The notes below the pieces were generated by a model. The model was not told where the DNA came from. It made no database searches and was given only the letters and a program-made list of their open reading frames with translations. A stretch of DNA of 64,000 nt, taken from positions 1-64,000 of IMG/VR virus record IMGVR_UViG_3300025770_000004, one strand, 5' to 3'. Positions 21,441 through 29,954 of this stretch are shown here, piece by piece (the first letter of the stretch is position 1; the number at the start of each line of letters is the position of its first letter). Origin of the DNA: a virus. Made by a program: the position numbers and the translations under genes.

Positions 21441-22193
21441 TCATTTTTCTTTAAAGTGTTTCATCCCATGTTCATCTATGTGAGAAACTTCAAACTTACC
21501 ATCCTGATAATCTTTTAACATCTTTGGTTGGTAATCTTCTAATAGCTTACCTCTTGTAACTTCCCATCCATTTGATGGTAGTGTATCTTCTTCAAAATAA
21601 GTATACCTAATCATCCCGACAGCATTAGGGCCCAAGTCCTTAAAAGAACCGTCTTCCATTTCAGCAACGAACTTACCATCGCCTGTATGTCTGTATATTA
21701 AATTTAAAGTCTTTACATTTTCAGTTAATAATTCATCTCTAACTCGCATTATTGCTTCTCCAAGCCAGTTTGTTCCCCTCCACTTGGTCTTGTCAAGGAT
21801 ATCAGGGTCAGTCTCATGCATTCCAATCCCCCAAATAGAGTCTTCTGGTGATGCTTCTACAATTTCTCTATCACCATAAGTTTTTAACTCTTCAAGCATG
21901 AATGAGTTTTGTGTGAACTTAGCATAGTTAGCTTCATAAACATATTCTTTACAAACTTCTTCCCACTTATCTTTGTCAAAACCTCTAACTTTTCTTCCTA
22001 AAGCTTTTTGCTCTCTGGGGTTATTGGTTCTCATTATAGCATTTTCTACATCTTCATCTTCAAATAAAGAAGCTTTCTTATACATCATATACTGTTCTGC
22101 ACAAGTATATTTTTGTCCATCAATTTCAAATTCAGATGCGGCCCATTGGCTGCAGATTCCACCCCAAAAAAATACGTATTTATCTGTTATCAT
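21441..22193 (-). CDS. NADAR-domain protein (YbiA-like N-glycosidase family)
   Basis: Residues 1-150 carry the NADAR signature: VFFWGGICSQWAAS, YTCAEQYMMYKKA, GRKVRGFDKDKW, then DSIWGIGM and WRGTNWLGEAIMRVRDEL near the end of the domain. Family members cleave N-glycosidic bonds in riboflavin intermediates or ADP-ribosylated bases. About 95 extra C-terminal residues are not part of the family core. In a phage it may remove ADP-ribose from DNA or affect NAD-linked defence; that is inference. Encoded with the M3 peptidase on the minus strand. Confidence 0.82.
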   Translation of the reverse strand: MITDKYVFFWGGICSQWAASEFEIDGQKYTCAEQYMMYKKASLFEDEDVENAIMRTNNPREQKALGRKVRGFDKDKWEEVCKEYVYEANYAKFTQNSFMLEELKTYGDREIVEASPEDSIWGIGMHETDPDILDKTKWRGTNWLGEAIMRVRDELLTENVKTLNLIYRHTGDGKFVAEMEDGSFKDLGPNAVGMIRYTYFEEDTLPSNGWEVTRGKLLEDYQPKMLKDYQDGKFEVSHIDEHGMKHFKEK

Positions 22194-22235
22194 ATCTATT
22201 ATTTATTTATTTTTTACAAAACGCTTAAAAGATTA

Positions 22236-24266
22236 TTACCCCAACCCTCTAAGTTCATTATTAATTCTTTTTGAATCAAACTTCGCTTGAAGGGATTCAA
22301 ACTCTCGACCTGACGAAACAGGTTGTAATCCGATTAGGTAGTTTACTAATGATTCTTCACTAGGCTTTCTACCCATATAATTAACAAACATATCCATACT
22401 TGGCAGAGATGAGCCCTTACTCAAAAATTCTTCATAATACTTATCACTATCATCATTTTCTCTAAATTTTAAGAAAGTATCAACTGAAAGAACTTCTGAC
22501 CATTTATAAGAGTAATACCCTGCTGAGTATCCACCAGCAAAAATATGACTAAACCCACATTGCCATTTATTACCATCAAAAGATTCCAATCCAAAATCTT
22601 CTATTATCTTATCAAGTGTTGATTGTACATATTCCTTTGACGTATCATCTGATTGGAAAATTGTCATATCGAATTTACCATTCTTCACTTGTCCTATGAT
22701 TCCATTAGCTGCTCTGTATGTTCTTAAATCGTTAATCTTTTTAATGAACTCATCCGGTATTATTTCACCAGTTTCATGGTGTTTACCAAATTTCCTTAAT
22801 ACATCTCCTTCATAAACAAATAGTTCTAAAAATTGAGAACTCCACTCAACAGCATCCCACTCGATACCACCTATACCAGCGTATGTGAAATCTTCCACTT
22901 CTGAACAGACGTGTTGTAATACATGTCCCATCTCATGAAATAGTGTTTCTACTTCATAGTGTGAAAGTAATGATGGTAACTTATCAGTTGATGGTGTGAA
23001 ATTGCAAGTTATATAAGCAATTGGTAAAACCTTTTCACCATTTTCCTTTACATAACCAACTTCTGAATTATTCATCCAAGCACCGGATCTTTTATCATCT
23101 CTAGATTCTAGATCGATATAAACTCTTGAATGTTCTTCACCATTACGTGTTATATCATACACAGTAACCTTTTCATCCCAAACATAAGTATCTACTTTAG
23201 TAAATTTAAGCTTGAATTTTTCATACAGAAAGTCAAATAAACCATTTAACACCATTGATTGTTCAAAATATGGTTTCAAATCTTCTGACTTAAAATCATA
23301 AACACTTTCCTTATATTTATTTGTGTAATAACCTTTATCCCAAGAGTTTAAATGTGTTACGCCATACTTTCTTTCAGTGAATGATAATAATTCATCATCT
23401 TCTTTTGACTTAATAGGTAAGGCGATTGTTGCTAACCTATCCAAAAACCCAACTATTTCATTTGGACTATCAGCCATTTTTGTTAATATCGATATCTCAG
23501 CGTAATTTTTATATCCTAATATTTTAGCCTTTTCGTTTTTAAGAGTTAATATTTTTTCAATAAGTTCTTCATTTTCAGTAGCTCTTGTTGATAATGCTTT
23601 GGATAATTTCTCTCTTATATCTGTGTTAGATCCATACTTTAAGTAAGCTGAGTATGATGGTGCTTGTAAGGTAAATTCCCAATGATCAGTATCCTCTTTT
23701 ACATGTCTTTGTAATTCATCATCAGGGAACTCACTAACATCTTCTGGATTTTTTACTTCTAGTTTGAAATCCTTTGTAGCTTTTAGTAGGTTTGTAGAAA
23801 ATGAATCAGATAACTCAGATAACTCTTTGCTAATTTCACCAAGCCTTTTCTTAATTGAATCTTCTTGACCAATACCCTTTAGTTTGTTACTAAGCAATGA
23901 TTGTTCGATTACTATGCGCTGACTTGGGTTAAGATTTGTTTTCGAAACCTCCAATAATGCTTGATGAATGTCATCTCGTTGACCTATCTTTGTGTACCAA
24001 TCACTCATAATTGGTAAGCTCTCAGTTTCAACACGTTGTGTATCATCAGTATTCTTAACTGAATTTATGTGTGATAGATAAAAGTAATGATTGTTTATAT
24101 CTTCATAAGCCATGAAATATGGCTTTAGGAAAGTATCATATGTTTTATTATCAATTTTTAACAATTCATTTATTACTAATTCTGACTTATTTAATATACT
24201 CTCAAGTTCTGATATATATGTTTCTAAGTTTGGGTATTTAAATTCTGGGTATTTATACATTTTCAT
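22236..24266 (-). CDS. prlC: M3-family zinc oligopeptidase
   Basis: A 676-residue protein with the usual length and layout of oligopeptidase A/Dcp. The zinc site HEMGH is at about residues 444-448 in YEVETLFHEMGHVLQH, the third ligand Glu lies in EWDAVEWSSQFLE about 25 residues on, and the substrate loop GGYSAGYYSYKWSEV follows near 595. It lacks a signal peptide, so it acts in the cytoplasm on short peptides. Start ATG 24266 or 24260 (MYKYPEF). Rare in phages; may degrade signal peptides or cleaved leaders, or a host defence peptide. Gene symbol reflects family only. Confidence 0.88.
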   Translation of the reverse strand: MKMYKYPEFKYPNLETYISELESILNKSELVINELLKIDNKTYDTFLKPYFMAYEDINNHYFYLSHINSVKNTDDTQRVETESLPIMSDWYTKIGQRDDIHQALLEVSKTNLNPSQRIVIEQSLLSNKLKGIGQEDSIKKRLGEISKELSELSDSFSTNLLKATKDFKLEVKNPEDVSEFPDDELQRHVKEDTDHWEFTLQAPSYSAYLKYGSNTDIREKLSKALSTRATENEELIEKILTLKNEKAKILGYKNYAEISILTKMADSPNEIVGFLDRLATIALPIKSKEDDELLSFTERKYGVTHLNSWDKGYYTNKYKESVYDFKSEDLKPYFEQSMVLNGLFDFLYEKFKLKFTKVDTYVWDEKVTVYDITRNGEEHSRVYIDLESRDDKRSGAWMNNSEVGYVKENGEKVLPIAYITCNFTPSTDKLPSLLSHYEVETLFHEMGHVLQHVCSEVEDFTYAGIGGIEWDAVEWSSQFLELFVYEGDVLRKFGKHHETGEIIPDEFIKKINDLRTYRAANGIIGQVKNGKFDMTIFQSDDTSKEYVQSTLDKIIEDFGLESFDGNKWQCGFSHIFAGGYSAGYYSYKWSEVLSVDTFLKFRENDDSDKYYEEFLSKGSSLPSMDMFVNYMGRKPSEESLVNYLIGLQPVSSGREFESLQAKFDSKRINNELRGLG

Positions 24267-24380
24267 TTGAATATTTTTTTAATTTTCTAACTCTTCTATC
24301 TCTATGTTCGGGTCTGTCTAGAACCTCTGGTATATCCTATGATTTTCGTCTTCCTTTCTCTCTTCTTTTTCCCCACCACA
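24267..24380 (-). other. spacer with an amber-interrupted short frame
   Basis: ATG 24374 opens MWWGKRREKGRRKS, stops at TAG, and the same frame continues IPEVLDRPEHRDRR and VRKLKKYSNENV to a TAA that overlaps the M3 peptidase start. Read through, it would be a basic 42-residue protein; as written, it is broken. Confidence 0.3.
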
Positions 24381-25025
24381 TTATAACCCAATACTTATAA
24401 GTTTATCTTCTCTTATATGTGTTCTCATCATAGATTCTAGTTTTTCAAAACGGTTTAATTCCTTTTTAAGTAATCCTTTTATTTTAATATTATGATTCTC
24501 ATCTGTATAAGCGTAACGCTTTTTAGCAATTAAATAAAAATAATCTACATCAACAATTTTATATGGTAGTTCTAACTCATCTATTAGTTTTTTAACATCT
24601 TGGCTTAACCCATTTAAAATAATACTATCAGTGTCTATATAAATAATTTCATTATTATTTTTGTATAAAAGTTCTTTGTAAAAATGGTGTAAGTAATCAC
24701 ACACAATATTAGCACCATTTTGATTTCTTCGAAAAACCCTACTCCATATCGAGTTGAAAACGTATCTCCAATTAGACATATCAGATTCTTCTACATCTTC
24801 CTTAATACTTAATAAATATTTTATTGATTCTATATTTACCTTCTCATCAGGTATAAGTCCTTCATCATCCATCTGTATCAAAACACGATTATATAAGTGT
24901 GTGAAGTCTATACGGACTACATCACTATGTATCTTTAATAGGTTGTATCTGGGGTTATTAACATAACAAGTTATGTGGCCTTGTGTTTTATTTAGATTAA
25001 TTTCATCAAGATATCTTTTTACCAT
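24381..25025 (-). CDS. mini family-B DNA polymerase palm protein (214 aa)
   Basis: All three polymerase motifs occur in order in a protein one quarter of normal length: motif A VRIDFTHLYN (Asp 40), a motif B relative RYVFNSIWS (87-95, for KxxxNSxYG), motif C IIYIDTDSI (131-134), then AKKRYAY (167-173) and IKGLLKK as in the KKRY/KG region. There is no room for the exonuclease, fingers are minimal and the thumb is almost absent. It starts at ATG 25025, divergent from the 25063 gene, so it is not just the tail of a split polymerase. Could be a specialised small polymerase or a captured palm with another role. Confidence 0.75.
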   Translation of the reverse strand: MVKRYLDEINLNKTQGHITCYVNNPRYNLLKIHSDVVRIDFTHLYNRVLIQMDDEGLIPDEKVNIESIKYLLSIKEDVEESDMSNWRYVFNSIWSRVFRRNQNGANIVCDYLHHFYKELLYKNNNEIIYIDTDSIILNGLSQDVKKLIDELELPYKIVDVDYFYLIAKKRYAYTDENHNIKIKGLLKKELNRFEKLESMMRTHIREDKLISIGL

Positions 25026-25040
25026 TGTAATGGGTTTACC

Positions 25041-25054
25041 ATATTAATATATAG
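25041..25054 (+). promoter_or_regulatory. late-type promoter candidate between divergent genes
   Basis: ATATTAATATATAG is nearly palindromic and lies between the mini-polymerase (minus) and 25063 (plus) starts, so it could serve both. Confidence 0.4.
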
Positions 25055-25062
25055 ATTTATAT

Positions 25063-26043
25063 ATGAAATACTTAAAAAGTTTTAATGAAAGTGTTGGGAT
25101 AAGTGCAGATGAAATGGATAATATCAATGATATCTGTTTGGATCTTATTGATTTAGGGCTACAATATCGTATAATATCATCAACAATGGATGGTGAATCT
25201 TTAACAGGTCATTTGTTTGTTGATTACAATCAACAAACTTCAATGCATTCTAAATCAGGTATTTATAATGATATGATGATTGAGATATATGATAAGTATG
25301 ATATTTCTTCTGGTGCTGGGAGTGACTCTGGTGATATAAAAATAACAGAAGAATTGATAGATATTATTATGAGACTTGATGAATATTTAGATAGTGATTT
25401 AAGGTTTGGAGCATTTTATCAAAACTCCGCTTTTAACGTTGATTATACAGAAATGGGTGTGTGTGATTTAGATATAAATCTAGAAAAACTAGAGAATATT
25501 TCTGAATTCGATAGTGGTTATTTTAAGATATCACAAATAGATATAAAAACAAAAAAAACAAGGCCTCCGATTAGAATTTCATCGGGATATTACACAGAGA
25601 GTAAAGTAGAATCACCTCAGTTTGGTCTGGTAAGATTTACCGAACGGAAGCAACATTTGTTTTCGGACACCCACTTAAATCAAAACTTCCGGAACACCGA
25701 GAAATCTGAGTTAAGAAGAGATCTTGATGATATTTGTATTGAGTTTATTGATAATGATGTTGATTATGAGATTAAAGAGGGTTATTTCATACCATTCTAT
25801 ATTAATATAGATACAATTAATATGAGGGATGAGGTTGATAGAAGTGGATCACTTGATTTACCAGAATGGTTCGGTGAAGTAGTTAGAAGACTAGATGCTT
25901 ATATGACAACTCTTGGTTATGAGTTATTCATCTCGGTCGCAACGGCATCCTTTCAAAATAAATGGGCAGATATGAAATCAATAGATGAGTTAATGAATTG
26001 CCATTATCACAGCTTCAATATTAGATTAAGATTTAAGATATGA
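25063..26043 (+). CDS. leader-bearing protein with two copies of the family domain (326 aa)
   Basis: Leader MKYLKSFNES (FNE cut site). Domain copy 1 begins MDNINDICLDLIDLGLQYRI; copy 2, after a charged linker at about 195-220, begins RRDLDDICIEFIDNDVDYEI. Both continue to a helix like RLDEYLDSD/RLDAYMTTLGYELF. It is thus an internal duplication of the domain found in single copy in 52340 and 56914. Overlaps the next gene by ATGA. Confidence 0.72.
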   Translation: MKYLKSFNESVGISADEMDNINDICLDLIDLGLQYRIISSTMDGESLTGHLFVDYNQQTSMHSKSGIYNDMMIEIYDKYDISSGAGSDSGDIKITEELIDIIMRLDEYLDSDLRFGAFYQNSAFNVDYTEMGVCDLDINLEKLENISEFDSGYFKISQIDIKTKKTRPPIRISSGYYTESKVESPQFGLVRFTERKQHLFSDTHLNQNFRNTEKSELRRDLDDICIEFIDNDVDYEIKEGYFIPFYINIDTINMRDEVDRSGSLDLPEWFGEVVRRLDAYMTTLGYELFISVATASFQNKWADMKSIDELMNCHYHSFNIRLRFKI

Positions 26044-27122
26044 AATATTTAGAAACATATAAATTATTTGAGAAATCAAAATATCCTCAATTTCCTCAAG
26101 CAATCCTCTTGGATTTATTTGATGATATCAAAGATATTTTATTAGAAGTGGAGGATTTAGGTCTTTTCATAAATAAGAAAATTACACGATCGAATCGTGG
26201 GGTTGATAGAATATTTTTTCAGATAACACCAACCAAGGATGGTAGTATGTCTGGGAAATTTGAAATAACAAAAGAACTATCTGATTCTTTATATAGAGTT
26301 TCACAATATGTTAAGTCAAAGGGTTGTAATTTTTGCACATATGAGATACATCTAAGTGGTAATGAATGGTACCAATTAAGTAGTTCAGATATTTTGGATT
26401 ATATTGGGACAGAAGTTTGGTATATTGATATAAACGTAACTGATTGTAGTCTAAATGAGTCTATTACAAATATAGATAATAATGATGTCGGTGGTGATGT
26501 TGAGAGTATGTTGTATGATATGGAAGATTTGGGATATGGTTATATGGTCACCCCAAGTAGGGAAAGAAGTATGCCATCCAATGGATTTACAAAATATGGT
26601 ATAGGTGTACTTCTTTATAAAAGAGGACAAAATACTATTCTATTAGATGATGTCGATTATAGAATCAACCAAATAAAGGATATAATTAAATATGATGTTG
26701 AAAACATTACAATTAGGTTTAGCCAACATAACAAAAGAGGGACATTTAGTTACCCACCTCATCCAGAGAAATTAAAAAGCTTAGATGATTTCAATATAAA
26801 GGGTTTATTAGATTTTTTAGATAAACATTTTCCTAACGGAATAAACAATAACACTTCACACAAATCGAGAGAAGAAGCAAGAAACCCATCTTTTGATCCA
26901 AATGGATCAATCCCAATAGAATTTCAAGTACTTGATAATGGTATGAATGAGTGGAAAGAAGAATTTTCATATGTTGGTAAGAAAGATGGTGAATATAAAT
27001 TTAAATCTGAAATGCAGTTTGATGATTTTGAAATATCTATATCGGAATCAGATTTAGAGACTGATGTTAGACCAGTCGTAAAAGAAATAAGTATGAAATT
27101 TATAAATGAAGTACCTGATTAA
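26040..27122 (+). CDS. leader-bearing protein with two copies of the family domain (360 aa)
   Basis: Leader MKYLETYKLFEK (LFE). Copy 1: DDIKDILLEVEDLGLFI; copy 2: GGDVESMLYDMEDLGYGYMV. SLYRVSQYVKSKGCNF corresponds to the RL-YL-S-GY helix of relatives. A C-terminal segment of about 90 residues (SREEARNPSFDPNG, SYVGKKDGEYKFKSE) is unique to this member. Probably delivered with the preceding and following gene products. Confidence 0.72.
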   Translation: MKYLETYKLFEKSKYPQFPQAILLDLFDDIKDILLEVEDLGLFINKKITRSNRGVDRIFFQITPTKDGSMSGKFEITKELSDSLYRVSQYVKSKGCNFCTYEIHLSGNEWYQLSSSDILDYIGTEVWYIDINVTDCSLNESITNIDNNDVGGDVESMLYDMEDLGYGYMVTPSRERSMPSNGFTKYGIGVLLYKRGQNTILLDDVDYRINQIKDIIKYDVENITIRFSQHNKRGTFSYPPHPEKLKSLDDFNIKGLLDFLDKHFPNGINNNTSHKSREEARNPSFDPNGSIPIEFQVLDNGMNEWKEEFSYVGKKDGEYKFKSEMQFDDFEISISESDLETDVRPVVKEISMKFINEVPD

Positions 27123-27588
27123 ATATAAAATATTTGAGGATATAACCAAAGAGGAAGAGTCAATTATAATTGATGACCTTAATGATATATTATGCGATGC
27201 TCGTGATCAAAATCTAGAGGCTACTGTAACTTCTGAAAGAAGGGGTGAAGTTATTGGTGATAGCTTAAGAGTTGAAATACACGGTATTTTTAATGAGGAT
27301 CACGTACAAGATTTTTCCGTACCAACATTTAGATTTGGTGATGTTTTCGATGTTATATACAGATCAAATGAATTCTTAAAGACATATTCATATATAATAC
27401 AACCAATATTTGCTATTAAAGTTCATGTGGGTGGTGGTAAACGTAAAGATGATGATAGTCAATTCATAAAAATAGATGATTTAGAAAGGTACTCAAATAA
27501 AGAATGTTCTCATGTATCACTTTATTGGAGAATACCAATCTCTTATGAGGAAATGACTAAGCGTTTAAGAGGAAACTCGGATGATTAA
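27106..27588 (+). CDS. leader-bearing putative internal head protein (160 aa)
   Basis: Starts MKYLIKYKIFED (IFE), overlapping the end of the preceding gene by 17 bases. The family helix is IIDDLNDILCDARDQNLEAT. The C-terminus (CSHVSLYWRIPIS) is beta-rich. It runs into the convergent minus-strand gene at 27565, sharing 24 bases. Confidence 0.7.
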   Translation: MKYLIKYKIFEDITKEEESIIIDDLNDILCDARDQNLEATVTSERRGEVIGDSLRVEIHGIFNEDHVQDFSVPTFRFGDVFDVIYRSNEFLKTYSYIIQPIFAIKVHVGGGKRKDDDSQFIKIDDLERYSNKECSHVSLYWRIPISYEEMTKRLRGNSDD

Positions 27589-27783
27589 TTCATCATCATC
27601 AGGTGGTAACTCTATCACAGAATAAACTATTATTTTGCCCCTCTCTTTAATGAATTTAAGATCTCCAAAATAACCAGCATCTTCTGCTTTTTGTTTATAA
27701 TGGTCATAAACTTCATCAAAGTTAACCTCAAATACTCTAGTCTTCTCGGCTCCTATTTTGTGTAATCTAATACCATCACTCAT
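27565..27783 (-). CDS. small protein, unknown (72 aa)
   Basis: Last of a minus-strand series of small overlapping genes (28585 to 27565). Contains YDHYKQKAEDAGYFGDLKF and an acidic C-terminus. Overlaps the upstream gene by eight bases. No family recognised. Confidence 0.55.
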   Translation of the reverse strand: MSDGIRLHKIGAEKTRVFEVNFDEVYDHYKQKAEDAGYFGDLKFIKERGKIIVYSVIELPPDDDELIIRVSS

Positions 27784-28054
27784 ACACTTTAATAATATTA
27801 TCTATAACATCGCCCCTTTTATCACGGATTATTTTATTAAGTTTATTTATTAAAATCTTGTTTGTTTTATACATAATTTTTATATTATGTGTTTCCCCAT
27901 CAAAGTTATCGAGTATAATCATTTCCATTTTTGTGAAAAATTCATTATTCCTATAACTTGGTGAGTGTGAGTGTAAGAATGTGGTCGAAATAAAAGTAAA
28001 TCTATTATCGAAATGTTCTTCTACATATTTAATTATTCCTTTATATCCTGACAT
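27776..28054 (-). CDS. small protein, unknown (92 aa)
   Basis: MSGYKGIIKYVEEHFDNRFTF..., with several His/Phe and a basic C-terminal half (KIMYKTNKILINKLNKIIRDKRG). Overlaps both neighbours, as expected of a co-translated operon. No motif recognised. Confidence 0.55.
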   Translation of the reverse strand: MSGYKGIIKYVEEHFDNRFTFISTTFLHSHSPSYRNNEFFTKMEMIILDNFDGETHNIKIMYKTNKILINKLNKIIRDKRGDVIDNIIKVYE

Positions 28055-28377
28055 TCACATTCCTTTATTTTGTCTGTTACGTATTCTGTATATTGTACTG
28101 TCTTATCAAGTTCTTCAACCAGCGCATCCATATTTTTTATAATATCCGAACTAACAAAATCTAAATCATTAATCTTATTTTTTATTGATTTGTAATGTTC
28201 CGCCACGTTCTCACTAACTATGAGTAAGTCTTCGTTTAATAATAAGGTTAGCTTTTTATCTCTGCTTTCATAGGTTGATTTCCAAATTGATTCATTTTTA
28301 TCAACCTCTTTGATTAAGTATGAGATATAAATACCTTCTTTTGACGATAAGAAATCGTACATTTTAATTTTCTTCAT
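28033..28377 (-). CDS. helical small protein, unknown (114 aa)
   Basis: MKKIKMYDFLSSKEGIYI... is strongly helical with heptad-like spacing (ESIWKSTYESRDKKLTLLLNE; INDLDFVSSDIIKN), so a coiled coil is likely. Two Cys close the protein (KIKECECQD). Overlaps the downstream gene by 22 bases. Confidence 0.55.
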   Translation of the reverse strand: MKKIKMYDFLSSKEGIYISYLIKEVDKNESIWKSTYESRDKKLTLLLNEDLLIVSENVAEHYKSIKNKINDLDFVSSDIIKNMDALVEELDKTVQYTEYVTDKIKECECQDIKE

Positions 28378-28585
28378 CTAATATTTGATTTAGTTTTTTA
28401 TCTCTAACCACTGGTAAAGATTGTTTGTATAAATTTTCTACCATTTCAACTGGGTCGAATCCGGTTTGAAATTGATAGTCTGTTATATTTTCTCTTGTTA
28501 TTCCTAAATTAATACCTTTATAAATTACTTGGTGTTGTTCGTTATAAGTTATATTATCATGCATATCTTTTAGTTTAATTCTCAT
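28364..28585 (-). CDS. small protein, unknown (73 aa)
   Basis: MRIKLKDMHDNITYNEQ..., with GFDPVEMVENLYKQSLP and an acidic end LDEEN. Overlaps the downstream gene by 14 bases. A second reading frame just upstream encodes QSEQELLLRESKLEG and ends at the same ATGAGAATTAA junction, so the start region may be more complex. Confidence 0.52.
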   Translation of the reverse strand: MRIKLKDMHDNITYNEQHQVIYKGINLGITRENITDYQFQTGFDPVEMVENLYKQSLPVVRDKKLNQILDEEN

Positions 28586-28602
28586 CTAAAACACCTTCTA
28601 AT

Positions 28603-28758
28603 TTAGATTCTCTTAACAGGAGTTCCTGTTCGGATTGCAATTAATAATTTATAAAGTTTGTTTATTTCCTTTCGTGAAAATTCATCTGACCAATTATCAT
28701 AAGCAACAATATTTGCTACTAAGTTTGATAACATTTTTTTATAATTCCTCATTACCAT
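28603..28758 (-). CDS. small protein, unknown (51 aa)
   Basis: MVMRNYKKMLSNLVANIVAY... followed by WSDEFSRKEINKLYKLLIAIRTG; helical with good protein-like composition. Start at 28758 or 28752. It occupies what would otherwise be a 200-base gap between 28585 and 28782. Confidence 0.45.
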   Translation of the reverse strand: MVMRNYKKMLSNLVANIVAYDNWSDEFSRKEINKLYKLLIAIRTGTPVKRI

Positions 28759-28781
28759 AAATTAAATTTCTTTGTCTTTGT

Positions 28782-29060
28782 TCATTCTAATATTTCTTTT
28801 ATTTTACCATCTCTTATATCAGATTTTGATATAAGTATTCGATTAAAGTGTAGAGTTTCTATAACCTCATCTACTTTCTTCCCATCACTACTTCTGCTAT
28901 ACCTACCTTGGTATATTTCCATATATTCTTTGATAAGTTTTCTAGTAGTTGTGTGGATGTACATCGCACCAAACCCTCCCTGATTTGATGATGGGTTGTC
29001 ATTTTCATGTGAAGTTAATTCATTAAGTCTTTTAAAATCTATTATATAATCCGATTCCAT
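28782..29060 (-). CDS. small protein, unknown (92 aa)
   Basis: MESDYIIDFKRLNELTSH... with a Gly-rich stretch (NQGGFGAMYIH) and a basic loop (GRYSRSSDGKK). First gene of the minus-strand series. Directly upstream is a tandem array of the octamer TATTTGTA. Confidence 0.55.
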   Translation of the reverse strand: MESDYIIDFKRLNELTSHENDNPSSNQGGFGAMYIHTTTRKLIKEYMEIYQGRYSRSSDGKKVDEVIETLHFNRILISKSDIRDGKIKEILE

Positions 29061-29092
29061 TATTTGTATATTTGTATATTTGTATATTTATA
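29061..29092 (+). repeat. TATTTGTA octamer array with promoter potential
   Basis: Three exact and one altered copy of TATTTGTA. In register the array reads TATATTTG repeatedly on the plus strand, the consensus -7 box of Bacteroidota promoters, upstream of the 29169 gene. Confidence 0.5.
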
Positions 29093-29168
29093 CTTATATT
29101 TGTATAATTGTTTTGAATTTTGATAAACATACTTAAAACCTTAGATTAAAATATTATATATACTCAAT

Positions 29169-29393
29169 ATGAAAAATGAGATTGTAAAAGCATACAAGAT
29201 ATGTCTTCTAACAAAGAAGATTAATAAGATTAGAAAAAGTATTCCTGAATATCATTTTGCTTTGTATGATCGTAATAGAGATTATCACAAAGGTAAACTT
29301 GACACCGATTCATTAATGGTGGATTTCAAAAAAGAAAAATATTCTGAAATTTTTTCTATTAAAAGAGAAATTGTTAAATTGAAGAATCAATAA
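29169..29393 (+). CDS. small basic helical protein (74 aa)
   Basis: MKNEIVKAYKICLLTKKINKIRK... is almost entirely helical and Lys-rich with a C-terminal EIFSIKREIVKLKNQ. No family recognised. It ends eight bases before the convergent 29401 gene. Confidence 0.55.
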   Translation: MKNEIVKAYKICLLTKKINKIRKSIPEYHFALYDRNRDYHKGKLDTDSLMVDFKKEKYSEIFSIKREIVKLKNQ

Positions 29394-29400
29394 CGTAAAC

Positions 29401-29952
29401 TTAGTTAGTTTTATATATTTGATTTATTTTAATAAGCATTTTAATACCCAATTCACTTTCTATAATAGAAAGAAAGGCTCTTGCTTCTTTTCTAGTTTCA
29501 AAAAAGAATCTTCTGGATAATGTTCTTTCTTGTTCTTGTTCATGTTCAGTACCTATTAGTCTTTTAAATTTAAGGTTTACCCTATTGATTGGTGATCCAT
29601 CTAATTCTATATCATCCTTGATAAATTTCTCATTGTTAAATATAATCATCTCAATTCTTTCGTCACTTGTGGTTGATGATTTAAACTCAACATCGATTCT
29701 AAATACTAACTCACCTTCTGGTAATGATCCAACCCCATATTCATCTTTGGTAATACCGGTGATATAATAGATATCATTATTTATATGAAATGGTCTTGGG
29801 TCAAGATAATCAACATCAACTCTTTGTTGATCATCTACATATTTCCTAATATTCTTAGCTCTTGTTGGATGTAATCCTTCTAGCTTATCAGCAGCTGATA
29901 AATATGTACTTGTTTTTAATTCAAAAAATTTATATTTTTTTAAAAATTTCAT
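29401..29952 (-). CDS. leader-bearing putative internal head protein (STYxSAA type, 183 aa)
   Basis: Leader MKFLKKYKFFEL (FFE). KTSTYLSAADKLEGLHPTR parallels the 6733 product. A beta-rich middle (VFRIDVEFKSST) is followed by EQEQERTLSRRFFFETRKEARAFL, similar in position to KTVRDAKIIIDLI of 6733. A TTTTAATATATAAG element ends only three bases before the ATG. Confidence 0.7.
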   Translation of the reverse strand: MKFLKKYKFFELKTSTYLSAADKLEGLHPTRAKNIRKYVDDQQRVDVDYLDPRPFHINNDIYYITGITKDEYGVGSLPEGELVFRIDVEFKSSTTSDERIEMIIFNNEKFIKDDIELDGSPINRVNLKFKRLIGTEHEQEQERTLSRRFFFETRKEARAFLSIIESELGIKMLIKINQIYKTN

Positions 29953-29954
29953 AA

